The notes under the pieces were generated by a model. That model was not told where the DNA came from, ran no database searches, and saw nothing but the letters and a program-made list of their open reading frames with translations. The translations under genes and the position numbers were made by a program. Shown here in pieces: positions 38,254 to 46,447 of a DNA stretch of 64,000 nucleotides. Positions within the stretch are counted from its first letter, which is position 1; the number at the start of each line of letters is the position of its first letter. Origin of the DNA: Sinorhizobium mexicanum (GTDB lineage Bacteria > Pseudomonadota > Alphaproteobacteria > Rhizobiales > Rhizobiaceae); contig NZ_CP041238.1 in NCBI RefSeq assembly GCF_013488225.1, positions 583,501-647,500 on the forward strand, written 5' to 3'.

Positions 38254-39057
38254 ATGGACCCGAGAACCGAGATAAAGCTGCACACCGGCAACAGGATACC
38301 GGTCATGGGCGTCGGGACTTGGCAGTTGACGAGCGACACCGCGGACACGATCGCGACCGCCCTCAATCTCGGCTATCGAATGATCGACACCTCCGGAGAC
38401 TACGGAACCCAGCCAGGCATCGCCGACGGAATCCGCAGGAGCGGCGTCGAGCGCGCGGGCTTCTATCTGGTAACGAAAGTGGAGGAGGTCGGGGACGCCT
38501 ATCACGCGACGCGAAAAAATCTCGACGAACTGCAGCTGGACTATGCCGATCTCATGCTAATACACCGTCCGCCGCGAACGGGTGCGGGAGACGATCTTTG
38601 GCGAAGTCTTATCCGGGCGAAAGAGGATGGCCTTACGAAAGACATCGGCGTCAGCAATTACTCGATCGAGTTGATCGACACGTTGATAGATGCGACCGGC
38701 GAAGTCCCGACGGTCAATCAGATCGAGTGGAGTCCGTTCGGACACAGCAATGACATGCTGCGTTATGCGCGGGAAAAGCAGATCGTCATCCAGGCATACA
38801 GCCCCCTCACGCGTACGAAGCGGCTTCGGGATGCGACGCTTGCAAAGATTGCCGCCAAATACGGCAAATCGCCGGCGCAGGTGCTGATCCGATGGAACCT
38901 TGAGCGTGGCACGGTCCCCGTTCCCAAGGCCAATCAGCCGCAACATTTGGAAGAGAACATCGACGTGTTTGACTTCGATATCAATGGCGACGACCTGGAA
39001 GCCCTCGATGGCCTGAACGAACGGTACTCGTCGCTTGGGACCCTTCCATATGTTTGA
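38254..39057 (+). CDS. Aldo/keto reductase
   Basis: 267 residues, an NADPH-dependent (alpha/beta)8 oxidoreductase of the 2,5-diketo-gluconate reductase type. The catalytic tetrad is complete: Asp45, Tyr50 (MIDTSGDYG), Lys75 (LVTKVE) and His104 (LMLIHRPP). The cofactor end reads VPVPKANQPQHLEEN. Start at 38254 follows AAAGGTG; a longer frame reaches back to 37960 but enters the divergent promoter region. It may remove carbonyl stress products; the substrate is unknown. Confidence 0.88.
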   Translation: MDPRTEIKLHTGNRIPVMGVGTWQLTSDTADTIATALNLGYRMIDTSGDYGTQPGIADGIRRSGVERAGFYLVTKVEEVGDAYHATRKNLDELQLDYADLMLIHRPPRTGAGDDLWRSLIRAKEDGLTKDIGVSNYSIELIDTLIDATGEVPTVNQIEWSPFGHSNDMLRYAREKQIVIQAYSPLTRTKRLRDATLAKIAAKYGKSPAQVLIRWNLERGTVPVPKANQPQHLEENIDVFDFDINGDDLEALDGLNERYSSLGTLPYV

Positions 39058-39242
39058 GCATCAAGTTCCGGCTCCGCTGCGCCCCAAATTTCCACGATTC
39101 GTCGCCCAGGCATCTGGACCGAAACCCAGCCTCACACCGTGTTCCGCTTCATACCCATCGGATGCCGTGTGATTTTGCGCGCGCGACGAATCCTGATGTA
39201 TTGGCGAAAGAGGAGGGGCCGGATCCCGGCGCTCGTTTTCAA

Positions 39243-40472
39243 TCAGTCTTCTTCGCTCAGAGTGGCAAGGAAGGCCTGTAGCGCGTGGACTTCTCTGTCA
39301 TTCAGCTTCAGTGGCTCAAGCTCCGAATGTCCGGCCGGCGCCGGAGGCGCCTTGTTGTAGTGACGAACGACTTCGTCAAGCGACCTGAATTGTCCGGCAT
39401 GCATGTAAGGTGGCCTCAGCGCCACGTTGCGGAGCGACGGCGGTTTGTAGGCGCGCAACAACTCATCGCCCTCGCTGACCATAAAATTCAGTTCCGTGCA
39501 GTCGGATGGCGCAGCGTCGCTGTAGCGGCCGCGACAATTGAACGGATCATTCTTCACCTGCAAGGCTCCGAGCGCCCGGCCGGTGTCCTCGGGCAGTCCT
39601 TCGACGGCCGGAACGCCCGTATTGTGAAAGTGATTGTCTGTCAGCAGCGGCCCGTTGTGGCAATTGATGCAGTTTCCCTTTCCGATGAAGAGGGCCAATC
39701 CCGCGATCTCGGGTTCGCTCAGCTGATCATTGGGCGCCGTTCCCGCCTGAAGACTGCGGGCATAGCGGTCGAAGCGTGTTTCGCGCGGCTTAATGGTCCG
39801 CTCGAAGGCGGCGATGGCCTTGCCGATATTGGCAAACACACGGTTGATTGCCTCGCGCTCTCCCTCCGTCATCTTCGACCAGGCAGCCTTGGCTGCCGCA
39901 TTGCCCTCCGGCGATGCGTGATCCGGCAGGCCTGTGAACTCGGGCAACGGGCCAAAAAGCCGCTCATAGTCGCGGCGGTAGTCAACCGCGAGCCGTCGTG
40001 CGAGAGCGGTTCGGTCGCTGCCGTGCTCGACGGCGCTTTCGAGCGGCCCGAGGGCCTGTGCCCACTGACTGTCCTTGCGCCCATCCCAGAACAGGAAGGG
40101 TGCATGGGCCGTGCCGCTGATCGGCATTGTCCGTCGGTTCGTCTGGCCGACGCCGTGACCGAGGGGCGTACCGTCCTGGAATTGCCGGTCGCGCAAGTGG
40201 CAGGTCGCGCAGGCGACCTTGGCGTTTGCGCTCAGACGCTTGTCGTTGAACAGCGCCTGGCCGAGCTCCGCCGCTCTGGGGTCGTTCGCGACCCGGTTGG
40301 ACGGATCGGCGGGCAGGGCGGGCAGGGCATCGAGCAACAGTGAGGCAATCAGGCTTTTCTGCTCCTCGGACCAGTTCTGGTTGGCGAAAATCCGTTCCTT
40401 GTATGAAAAACCGGCCAGCACAACGAGCGCGATGATGCCGGCGGCGGCGTAGAAAATGCCGGACCGTTTCAT
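39243..40472 (-). CDS. Di-haem cytochrome c peroxidase / MauG family protein
   Basis: 409 residues with an N-terminal signal anchor (about 5-24) and two haem c sites: CATCH at 88-92 and CINCH at 268-272. Blocks FWDGRKDSQWAQALGP and LRNVALRPPYMHAGQF are typical of bacterial CCP/MauG. It reduces peroxide or modifies a partner protein in the periplasm. ATG at 40472 follows GAGG. The upstream gene ends 10 bp before, so the pair is an operon. Confidence 0.9.
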   Translation of the reverse strand: MKRSGIFYAAAGIIALVVLAGFSYKERIFANQNWSEEQKSLIASLLLDALPALPADPSNRVANDPRAAELGQALFNDKRLSANAKVACATCHLRDRQFQDGTPLGHGVGQTNRRTMPISGTAHAPFLFWDGRKDSQWAQALGPLESAVEHGSDRTALARRLAVDYRRDYERLFGPLPEFTGLPDHASPEGNAAAKAAWSKMTEGEREAINRVFANIGKAIAAFERTIKPRETRFDRYARSLQAGTAPNDQLSEPEIAGLALFIGKGNCINCHNGPLLTDNHFHNTGVPAVEGLPEDTGRALGALQVKNDPFNCRGRYSDAAPSDCTELNFMVSEGDELLRAYKPPSLRNVALRPPYMHAGQFRSLDEVVRHYNKAPPAPAGHSELEPLKLNDREVHALQAFLATLSEED

Positions 40473-40482
40473 GGGGCTCGCC

Positions 40483-40935
40483 TCAGAGTTTCAGATTGAA
40501 GGTGGTTTCGTCGCCGCCCGCGCCGCTTGTCGCGTGCACGGTTACGGTCCACCAGCCGGGCATGTTGAATTTGATGCCCTCGACGCGATAGCGGCCGCCA
40601 CCCAGATCGGCGGTCACGCGCGGCGTGGTCGGCAGACCATGGCCGTGCTGCGGCATGCCGCCATCGATCGTCAATGCGGCTTTTTCCACCGGCCTTCCGT
40701 CGCGCGTCCTCAGGGTGACGATGAAAGCGTGCATAGCCCCGATCGAGACAGGGTTCATGTCTGTGTCGAGACGGGTTTGATAGAGGCCCGCGTCCGAGTA
40801 ACGGGTGAGTGAGAGATCGAGGTTTTCGGGAAGTGGCGACCTCATTTTTGCTGCGGCGCCGAGGCCGACCATTGTGATCAGGGCGAGCGGTGCGGCCCAT
40901 AGAAGTCTTGATTTCAGAATCTGACGCCTTGTCAT
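40483..40935 (-). CDS. Secreted FixH/YtkA-like partner of the di-haem peroxidase
   Basis: 150 residues. A twin-Arg-like start MTRRQILKSR and a hydrophobic segment (about 12-28) anchor or export it. The rest is a small beta domain: MHAFIVTLRTRDGRPVEKAALTI-type strand, GGMPQHGHGLPTTPRV with clustered His/Met, and NMPGWWTVTVHA. This is the YtkA/FixH fold commonly found beside MauG-like peroxidases; the GMPQHGHG loop could bind copper or haem (inference). GGAG lies 6 nt before the ATG. Confidence 0.78.
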   Translation of the reverse strand: MTRRQILKSRLLWAAPLALITMVGLGAAAKMRSPLPENLDLSLTRYSDAGLYQTRLDTDMNPVSIGAMHAFIVTLRTRDGRPVEKAALTIDGGMPQHGHGLPTTPRVTADLGGGRYRVEGIKFNMPGWWTVTVHATSGAGGDETTFNLKL

Positions 40936-41074
40936 GGCAGCTCCATTTCGAACAGGTTTGCGATGGCCTGCTTTACGGACTGCTCGGCGGAGAGAATTGA
41001 ACGAAAGGGCTACTGCGCGATTTCTGCATCGGACGCAATTTTAGGTCTGACCCGGCGCGCGCCGTTGAAACGGG

Positions 41075-41863
41075 TCAGACCGGTATTTTTTGTTCCGCAG
41101 CGGTGATGTCGATCCGCAGTGATGTCGGCACAAGGCCGAGCATCCGGCGACAGGTGCGGATAAGATGCGCCTGATCGGAAAAATTCGCTGCGTGGGCCGC
41201 CTCGGTCCAGGTTGTCCCGCCGAAGCCGAGCTCCAAAGCCCTGTTGAGCCTTGTCCAGAGGATATAGGGGCGGAAGGCGATCCCCGTTTCGGCAACGAAC
41301 AGATGCCTAAAACGCCCTTCGCTCAGCCCCGCGACGGCGGCAACATCGGCAAGACGCAAAGGCCCGTCGAGATGGTGCGAAATCCGGTCGATACTCTTCA
41401 GAATACGGGGATCCGCCCTGTGGCGAGCCGAAGCCGTGCCGGCCAATCGGTTGAGCAATGCCTGCGCATGAGAGGCGAGATCATCGTCACCGGCACCGGC
41501 TGCCCAGGCCGTTTTCAAACCAGCTGAAACGTCTGCCGCGAGGCCGTCCGGAATGCGCGCGATGGAGTCGTTGCTGTAACGCTCGAGCAAGGCCTGCCCG
41601 ATCGGCGTTTCCGGCGCGAACAGAATATTGCCGACCTGACGGCCGGGGGCGCGAAATTCATGGGCAAGATCCGGGGCGATCAGCGCACCGCCATAGGAGA
41701 TCCAGGGAGCATCTGTCCGCCCGCGAAATTGGATCGGGCCATCGAAGCCGATGCAGACCTGTATCGCATGATGCCTATGCAGTTGCGCCGGGGCGATGGC
41801 CTGTCCGATCCACAGGCTCCCGCCACCCCAGAAGATGACCCGTCCAATGCCGCTGACCTTCAT
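41075..41863 (-). CDS. AraC-family transcriptional regulator
   Basis: 262 residues. N-terminal cupin-like part (HRHHAIQVCIGFDGP) and C-terminal double HTH (RLADVAAVAGLSEGRFRHLF and WTEAAHAANFSDQAHLIRTC), with the family pattern FSDQAHLIRxxRRMxGxxP. Target unknown; it is 139 bp upstream of the peroxidase pair on the same strand. The start is uncertain: 41863 has a poor SD, and a GAGGGGG lies about 20 nt upstream, so 41926 is possible. Confidence 0.82.
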   Translation of the reverse strand: MKVSGIGRVIFWGGGSLWIGQAIAPAQLHRHHAIQVCIGFDGPIQFRGRTDAPWISYGGALIAPDLAHEFRAPGRQVGNILFAPETPIGQALLERYSNDSIARIPDGLAADVSAGLKTAWAAGAGDDDLASHAQALLNRLAGTASARHRADPRILKSIDRISHHLDGPLRLADVAAVAGLSEGRFRHLFVAETGIAFRPYILWTRLNRALELGFGGTTWTEAAHAANFSDQAHLIRTCRRMLGLVPTSLRIDITAAEQKIPV

Positions 41864-41938
41864 CGCGATGTAGCTGTATCGCCCCCTCGCGATCCGGGCA
41901 AGGCTGCTACGACCACGCCTACTCAATCCTGTGACGTC

Positions 41939-42061
41939 TCAATCGTTGGAAAGCTCTTCGGCTGTGGCCGCGATAGGTGCGTTCCCCAAGGAATTATCGG
42001 CATATTTGAAGGCCAGTATGCTGATCACTGAGGCGACTACAGCTATTATCACAAGACGCAT
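41939..42061 (-). CDS. 40-residue single-span membrane protein, copy A
   Basis: MRLVIIAVVASVISILAFKY at the N-terminus is one membrane helix, followed by an acidic polar tail ending EELSND. Its helix end resembles that of the ORF at 42240-42386 (both ..V.SILA), and the coding DNA shares GCCAGTATGCT(G/C)ATCAC. SD is weak. No family recognised. The two ORFs flank a mosaic repeat. Confidence 0.4.
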   Translation of the reverse strand: MRLVIIAVVASVISILAFKYADNSLGNAPIAATAEELSND

Positions 42062-42087
42062 GCAGTTTTCCGGGCTCGTTGTCACGC

Positions 42088-42193
42088 CTACAGCCGCGCA
42101 TCTCGTCGGACGCACAAAGGTCGCTGTAGCACTTTGAATCGCTGCGTGTCCCTGTCCTTAAATCGAGGTCGATTTAAGGACAGGGACACGCAG
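42088..42193. repeat. Mosaic intergenic element with perfect 25-bp palindrome
   Basis: Begins CTACAGCCGCGCATCTCGTC, continues CGCTGTAGCACTTTGAATCG, and ends in CTGCGTGTCCCTGTCCTTAA paired to its complement. Arms at 42142-42166 and 42169-42193 are perfectly complementary around GG. The element lies between the two tiny membrane ORFs. Confidence 0.88.
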
Positions 42194-42239
42194 CAGCAAC
42201 TCGCCAGGAGCCGTTGTTGTTCCCGCGCGGATAGTCGCT

Positions 42240-42386
42240 TCATTGAAGAGGAACGAAGTTGGTGGGAACTATTGCCGGCTTATTCGGCGGCATTTCTATC
42301 GCTGTTTGATCGACCGCCAGTATGCTCATCACGATAGAGATGAGGACGAGTATAAGAGCCAGAAACGCGATGCCTGCCTTATCCAT
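42240..42386 (-). CDS. 48-residue single-span membrane protein, copy B
   Basis: MDKAGIAFLALILVLISIVM continues into SILAVDQ, one membrane helix, then a Pro/Asn-rich tail (PPNKPAIVPTN). Related in layout and partly in DNA to the ORF at 41939-42061, suggesting duplication and divergence. An AT-rich promoter-like region (42455-42495) lies upstream. SD is weak. No function can be assigned. Confidence 0.45.
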   Translation of the reverse strand: MDKAGIAFLALILVLISIVMSILAVDQTAIEMPPNKPAIVPTNFVPLQ

Positions 42387-42608
42387 CGCCCATCATGGTC
42401 GGGTGAATGCGAGCAAAGCGGGGCGGCCATCGTCGAAGACTCCACCGATGTCCGTTATGGTTAAATTTTGATTAAATCAATGCAAATTATCCCGCAGGCA
42501 GGGCAACTGGTGGCCGCGTGGAGCTGGCGCGCGTTAAGTGGGTAACGAACTCTGAAAGGCGCTGCCCCCTAGCTGAGCGCATATCGCAAATCTACGCCCG
42601 GGAAGGAA

Positions 42609-42684
42609 TGGTGCCGCTTACGTGACTCGAACACGTGACCCCATCATTACGAATGATGTGCTCTACCGACTGAGCTAAAGCGGC
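42609..42684 (-). tRNA. tRNA-Thr (anticodon CGT)
   Basis: Reading the minus strand, GCCGCTTTAGCTCAGTCGG begins a full cloverleaf. Acceptor GCCGCTT/AAGCGGC, anticodon stem CATCA/TGATG around TTCGTAA giving CGT (decodes ACG), T-arm GTTCGAGTC, and an encoded CCA. 76 nt. It is the right-hand boundary of the probable accessory block and follows the nitronate monooxygenase gene on the same strand. Confidence 0.96.
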
Positions 42685-42760
42685 CCTCAACGGTCTCGCG
42701 GAAAGCCGCGGAACGAAGTGTGAGGCGCTGATAAACGCAAAGCGGCAAGATTTCAAGCCA

Positions 42761-43771
42761 TCAGTTTCGAGAAGTTGAAAATTCCTTGGACGGCTGGACA
42801 TGGCGGTGGGCGCCAAGCCCGAGCCTTGCTCGCGCCGCGTCGTATTCCCGTTCCAGCCGGTTGACGAGTTGCGCCACCGTGCCGATCTCGCGGATGGCTC
42901 CGATGCCCTGGCCGCAGCCCCAGATGTCCTTCCAGGCCTTTGCCCCTTCGCCGGCGCTGCCGAAGTCCATCTTGGAGGGATCCGCCTCCGGCAGCCTGTC
43001 CGGATCCATGCCCGCCGCGCTGATCGAGGGCTTCAGGTAGTTGCCGTGAATGCCGGTGAAATAATTGGAATAGACGATGTCGGCGGCGCTGCTGTCGACG
43101 ATCATCTGTTTGTAGGCGTCGCTGGCGCGCGCTTCTTCGGTGGCGATGAAGGGGGAGCCGATATAGGCCATGTCCGCGCCCATCGCCTCCGCCGCGAGGA
43201 TGGCGCCGCCGGTGGCGATGGCGCCCGAAAGCAGAAGTGGCCCGTCGAACCACGCCCGGATCTCCTGGACAAGCGCGAACGGCGAAAGCGTTCCGGCGTG
43301 GCCGCCGGCCCCGGCCGCAACCGCGATTAGGCCGTCCGCGCCCTTGCGGATCGCCGAATTGGCGTGCCGATTGTTGATGACGTCGTGGAGCACGATGCCG
43401 CCGTAGGAATGGATGGCGGCATTCACTTCCGGGACGGCGCCAAGCGACGATATGACGATCGGCACCTTGTATTTGATGCAGAGCATCAGGTCCTGCTCGA
43501 GCCTGGCGTTCGACTTGTGGACGATCTGGTTGACCGCGAATGGCGCCGCAGGCCGGTCGGGATGCCTGGCATCGTGGTCGGCGAGCGTTTCGGTGATTTC
43601 CGCAAGCCACTCATCCAGTTGCGATTGCGGGCGCGCATTGAGGGCGGGAAAGGAGCCGATGACGCCCGCCTTGCACTGGGCGATCGTCAGCCGGGGATGC
43701 GAGACGATGAAGAGCGGCGCGCCGACCACCGGCAGTCTCGTTGTTCCGGAAAGGATTGGCGGCAAGGACAT
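42761..43771 (-). CDS. Nitronate monooxygenase / 2-nitropropane dioxygenase family
   Basis: 336 residues, FMN-dependent TIM barrel. Blocks: PLFIVSHPRLTIAQCKAGVIGSFPA-type N-terminus (about 13-40), VISSLGAVPEV, GADGLIAVAAGAGGHAGTLSP (phosphate/His region), LLLSGAIATGGAI and GADMAYIGSPFIATEEA. It oxidises alkyl nitronates; some members act as enoyl reductases. MSLPPILSG at 43771 has GGAG 6 nt before; MEKL at 43783 is an alternative. A 30-bp palindromic operator lies 20 bp upstream. Confidence 0.87.
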   Translation of the reverse strand: MSLPPILSGTTRLPVVGAPLFIVSHPRLTIAQCKAGVIGSFPALNARPQSQLDEWLAEITETLADHDARHPDRPAAPFAVNQIVHKSNARLEQDLMLCIKYKVPIVISSLGAVPEVNAAIHSYGGIVLHDVINNRHANSAIRKGADGLIAVAAGAGGHAGTLSPFALVQEIRAWFDGPLLLSGAIATGGAILAAEAMGADMAYIGSPFIATEEARASDAYKQMIVDSSAADIVYSNYFTGIHGNYLKPSISAAGMDPDRLPEADPSKMDFGSAGEGAKAWKDIWGCGQGIGAIREIGTVAQLVNRLEREYDAARARLGLGAHRHVQPSKEFSTSRN

Positions 43772-43790
43772 CAGTTTCTCCATCCCACAC

Positions 43791-43820
43791 TGTTTTGACG
43801 TTTGCGTAAACGTCAAAACA
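43791..43820. promoter_or_regulatory. Perfect 13-bp-arm palindrome upstream of the nitronate monooxygenase
   Basis: TGTTTTGACGTTT, then GCGT, then AAACGTCAAAACA. The right half contains CGTAAACGTCAA, identical to part of the palindrome upstream of fadD at 23908. Position 20-49 bp before the start codon suits a repressor. The 486-bp gap 43772-44257 contains only this and two mosaic repeats. Confidence 0.75.
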
Positions 43821-43857
43821 GATAACAGCAACCAATGAACTTGCAAAGCGACACTTT

Positions 43858-43952
43858 CTACAGCGCCGTCCGTCTCAGACACAAAGGGGGCTGTAGCACT
43901 TTGGGTTTCTGCATGTGTCCTTAAATTGGAGTCGATTTAAGGACACATGCAG
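43858..43952. repeat. Mosaic intergenic element
   Basis: CTACAGCGCCGTCCGTCTCAG, GGGCTGTAGCACTTTG, then CTGCATGTGTCCTTAAAT paired with ATTTAAGGACACATGCAG (18-bp perfect arms, 43909-43926 and 43935-43952). Same module order as 42088. Confidence 0.88.
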
Positions 43953-44130
43953 TCATCGATCGGCACCCACCTGGTTTTTCCCCGTAGAAGTCCCGGTGGT
44001 TTTGCACCCGGACTTGCGAATTCCGAAAGCAACGGTTACCCAATCGTTAATAAAACCAACGGCGTGGATCGGGAAGGGGACTGTTCTCTCCTGAAAGGAT
44101 GGAAACACCCGCTCGGGCCGCGGCGCGCCG

Positions 44131-44233
44131 CTGCAGCGCCGCGCGTCTTGTCAGGCGCGCAAAGGTCGCTGTACTGCTTTGAATTGCTGCATGTTTCTTT
44201 AAATCAGCACGATCTGAGGAAACCTGCAGCAGG
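44131..44233. repeat. Mosaic intergenic element forming the leader of the next gene
   Basis: CTGCAGCGCCGCGCGTCTTG, AAAGGTCGCTGTACTGCTTT, GAATTGCTGCATG and a decayed final palindrome (GCATGTTTCTTTAAATC against GATCTGAGGAAACCTGCAG). It ends 25 bp before the GTG of the hypothetical gene, so it is likely in its 5' UTR or promoter. Confidence 0.78.
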
Positions 44234-44257
44234 CTTCGTTGCACAGAAGGACTTGAT

Positions 44258-45421
44258 GTGAGCGGACTCGAAACTGCGATCAGAAATGCACTGGAACGCT
44301 CCGACAGGACCAATGCGGAAATCCGTGCACGCATCTATCAGTCGGCCCGCCAGGCGCTGGAAAACGGACTGAAGAAGCAGCAAATCGAAGACCCCGATGT
44401 GATCGCGAAACAGCGTCACCGGCTCGAAGCGGTCATTCACGCGATCGAGACGGAAGAACGCGCGGCCTTGCGGGGGCGTTCCGCTGCGGTACCTGCAGCA
44501 CCGGTCGTCGGCCAGGGCGGAGCGGGCGAGCGGGCGGCGCCAAGCCCGGCGGCTGCGGATCTTTCCGTTTCCCCCCGGCGCGAGCCGACTGCCGATGGAC
44601 AAGGCCGCGCGGGAGAGGGCGGGAGCGACCTGGGTGCCCTGCGCGCCGATCGTGAGGACTCGTTGGCCTCGGGGCGGACAGTCCCCGCACCGCAATCCAC
44701 AGCTGCGGGCGACAAGGCCGCGTCGGCTGCGCCCGACGTCGGCGCCGCGGAAAAGCGGCCGCGCAAGCGTCGGCGAGGCCGCCTGCTCTCCTTTGCCATG
44801 GTCGTGGCAACGCTCGCGGCGGCGGCCGGCGCCGCGGTGTGGTGGATCCAGACGAACGATTTGCTGAAATCCCCGGCCGATACCGGCGTCGCCAATCCGC
44901 CTGCCACCGTGGAATCGGAAGATTTCGATGGGGCGGCGGGACTTCAGAACCTCGCCGCGCAGGAGGGCTTCTCGGGCGAGTGGATCGAGGTATTCACGCC
45001 GGCGAAGGTCGCGGCGATCAAGCCGAGCGCGCGCTCCACCGTCGAGCCTTTGAACGACGCAGGCGGCGAGCGCGTGCGCGTGACCTCGGCAGTCGGCGGC
45101 AAGGAAGGCGATCTCGTCTTCGAAATTCCCGCCGATATACTGGCACAGCTCTCGGGCAAATCATCGACATTGGCGCTCACCGTCCAGGCGATGCCCGGCA
45201 AGACGGCGGAATTTTCCGTCGAATGCAACTTCTCTTCGCTCGGTGCCTGTGGCCGCCACCGATTCACCGTGCATGACGAACGGCTGGATATGCTTTTCAA
45301 GATCTCGTTCGATCGGAGTATCGCGCCAAGCGGTCCCGGCAGGCTCGTACTGAACAGCGACGTCAGCGGCGCGGGCAATAGCCTGGATATTTTCGCGATT
45401 CGCGTGCTGCCGGGGCAATAG
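44258..45421 (+). CDS. Hypothetical single-span membrane protein with extracytoplasmic domain
   Basis: 387 residues, not recognised. Residues 1-75 are charged and probably helical (ERSDRTNAEIRARIYQSARQ). Residues 76-165 are low-complexity Ala/Pro/Gly/Ser. A basic cluster (RPRKRRRGR, 167-175) precedes one membrane helix at 176-197 (LLSFAMVVATLAAAAGAAVW). The 190-residue C-terminal part, probably periplasmic, is beta-rich with two Cys (VECNFSSLGACGRH) that may form a disulfide. GTG start with AGAAGGAC upstream. Confidence 0.78.
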   Translation: MSGLETAIRNALERSDRTNAEIRARIYQSARQALENGLKKQQIEDPDVIAKQRHRLEAVIHAIETEERAALRGRSAAVPAAPVVGQGGAGERAAPSPAAADLSVSPRREPTADGQGRAGEGGSDLGALRADREDSLASGRTVPAPQSTAAGDKAASAAPDVGAAEKRPRKRRRGRLLSFAMVVATLAAAAGAAVWWIQTNDLLKSPADTGVANPPATVESEDFDGAAGLQNLAAQEGFSGEWIEVFTPAKVAAIKPSARSTVEPLNDAGGERVRVTSAVGGKEGDLVFEIPADILAQLSGKSSTLALTVQAMPGKTAEFSVECNFSSLGACGRHRFTVHDERLDMLFKISFDRSIAPSGPGRLVLNSDVSGAGNSLDIFAIRVLPGQ

Positions 45422-45535
45422 AGCAGTTCCAGGAAAAGTGTGTAAACGGTTTTCCGTCCGGAATTGCGTAGTTTCAAAGAGTTAGATCATTTCACTGTTT
45501 CAATGAAACAATGAAATGATCTAACGCGCGTCCCG
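45421..45535. repeat. RIME element with nested perfect palindrome
   Basis: GAGCAGTTCCAGGAAAAGTG and CGGTTTTCCGTCCGGAATTG form the RIME core. It is followed by GTTAGATCATTTCA (45481-45494) and TGAAATGATCTAAC (45512-45525), perfect 14-bp arms around an inner TGTTTC/GAAACA. It separates the convergent hypothetical and ppk2 genes and may terminate both. Confidence 0.88.
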
Positions 45536-45544
45536 CGCTTCAGG

Positions 45545-46447
45545 TCATTTCAGGAACCCCGGCCCGGAGCCGACGATCTTGTCGTCGACCTCGCCGATGG
45601 CCGCCTTGTCCTTGCCGTCATAGTCCAGATGCTTGAGCAGGTGGCGGATCAGATTGATCCGGGCGCGGCGCTTGTCGTTACCGCGAATGACCGTCCAGGG
45701 GGCATGGTCGGTGTGCGTTTCCTTCAGCATCCGATCGCGCTTCGCGGTGTAGTCGTCCCACTTGTTCAGCGCGGCGATATCCATCGGCGACAGCTTCCAG
45801 ATCTTCAAGGGATCATGCCGGCGATCATGGAAACGCTTCAACTGCATCTCCCGGCCGATATTGAGCCAGAACTTGAAGAGCTGGATGCCCTCGTGGACGA
45901 TCATTTTCTCGAAGCGGGGAGCCTGCTTGAGAAAATGCTCATATTGCTCGGGTGTGCAGAACCCCATAACCGGTTCCACACCGGCGCGGTTGTACCAGGA
46001 GCGATCGAAGAGAACGAATTCCCCAGCCGTCGGAAAGGTCGCCACGTAACGCTGGAAATACCATTGGCCGTGCTCGGTCTCGGTCGGTTTGGTGAGCGCG
46101 ACAATGCGGGCGGAACGAGGGTTCATGTAGGCCATTGTCGCGTGGATGGCGCCGCCCTTGCCGGCTGCGTCGCGGCCCTCGAAAAGCGCCATCACCCGCT
46201 TGCCGGTCGCCTGCATCCAGAACTGCACCTTGACGAGTTCGATCTGCAGTTTCGTCAACGTTTTTTCGTATTCGTCTTCTTCCAGCTTCTTCTTGTAGGG
46301 ATAATCATCGGACGAGAAGGCGTCGTCATCGATCCATTTCGGCAATTCCGGGTTATCGACATCGAAGATGCGGGACTTGCCGCCGATCCGCAATTCGACC
46401 GCCCGGCTCTCCGGTTTGGCCCCGGCTGCCGCTGTTTCTGCTGCCAT
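45545..46447 (-). CDS. ppk2: Polyphosphate kinase 2 (ADP-phosphorylating type)
   Basis: 300 residues. Walker [12 protein letters not shown] (90-100), lid-side Arg block and Walker B-like [14 protein letters not shown] (147-160) identify PPK2. It transfers phosphate from polyphosphate to ADP (class I). The S. meliloti orthologue near pst was biochemically studied (recollection). MAAETAA at 46447 follows GGGAGG by 8 nt; a longer frame to 46492 has no SD. Its place beside the phosphate regulon fits a polyP role. Divergent from phoR. Confidence 0.93.
   Translation of the reverse strand: MAAETAAAGAKPESRAVELRIGGKSRIFDVDNPELPKWIDDDAFSSDDYPYKKKLEEDEYEKTLTKLQIELVKVQFWMQATGKRVMALFEGRDAAGKGGAIHATMAYMNPRSARIVALTKPTETEHGQWYFQRYVATFPTAGEFVLFDRSWYNRAGVEPVMGFCTPEQYEHFLKQAPRFEKMIVHEGIQLFKFWLNIGREMQLKRFHDRRHDPLKIWKLSPMDIAALNKWDDYTAKRDRMLKETHTDHAPWTVIRGNDKRRARINLIRHLLKHLDYDGKDKAAIGEVDDKIVGSGPGFLK

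Noticed and set aside
42609..42684. tRNA-Thr as an attachment site of an integrated element
   Set aside because: No second copy of the tRNA 3' end was found near 26.7 kb and no integrase is present, so only the position is suggestive.
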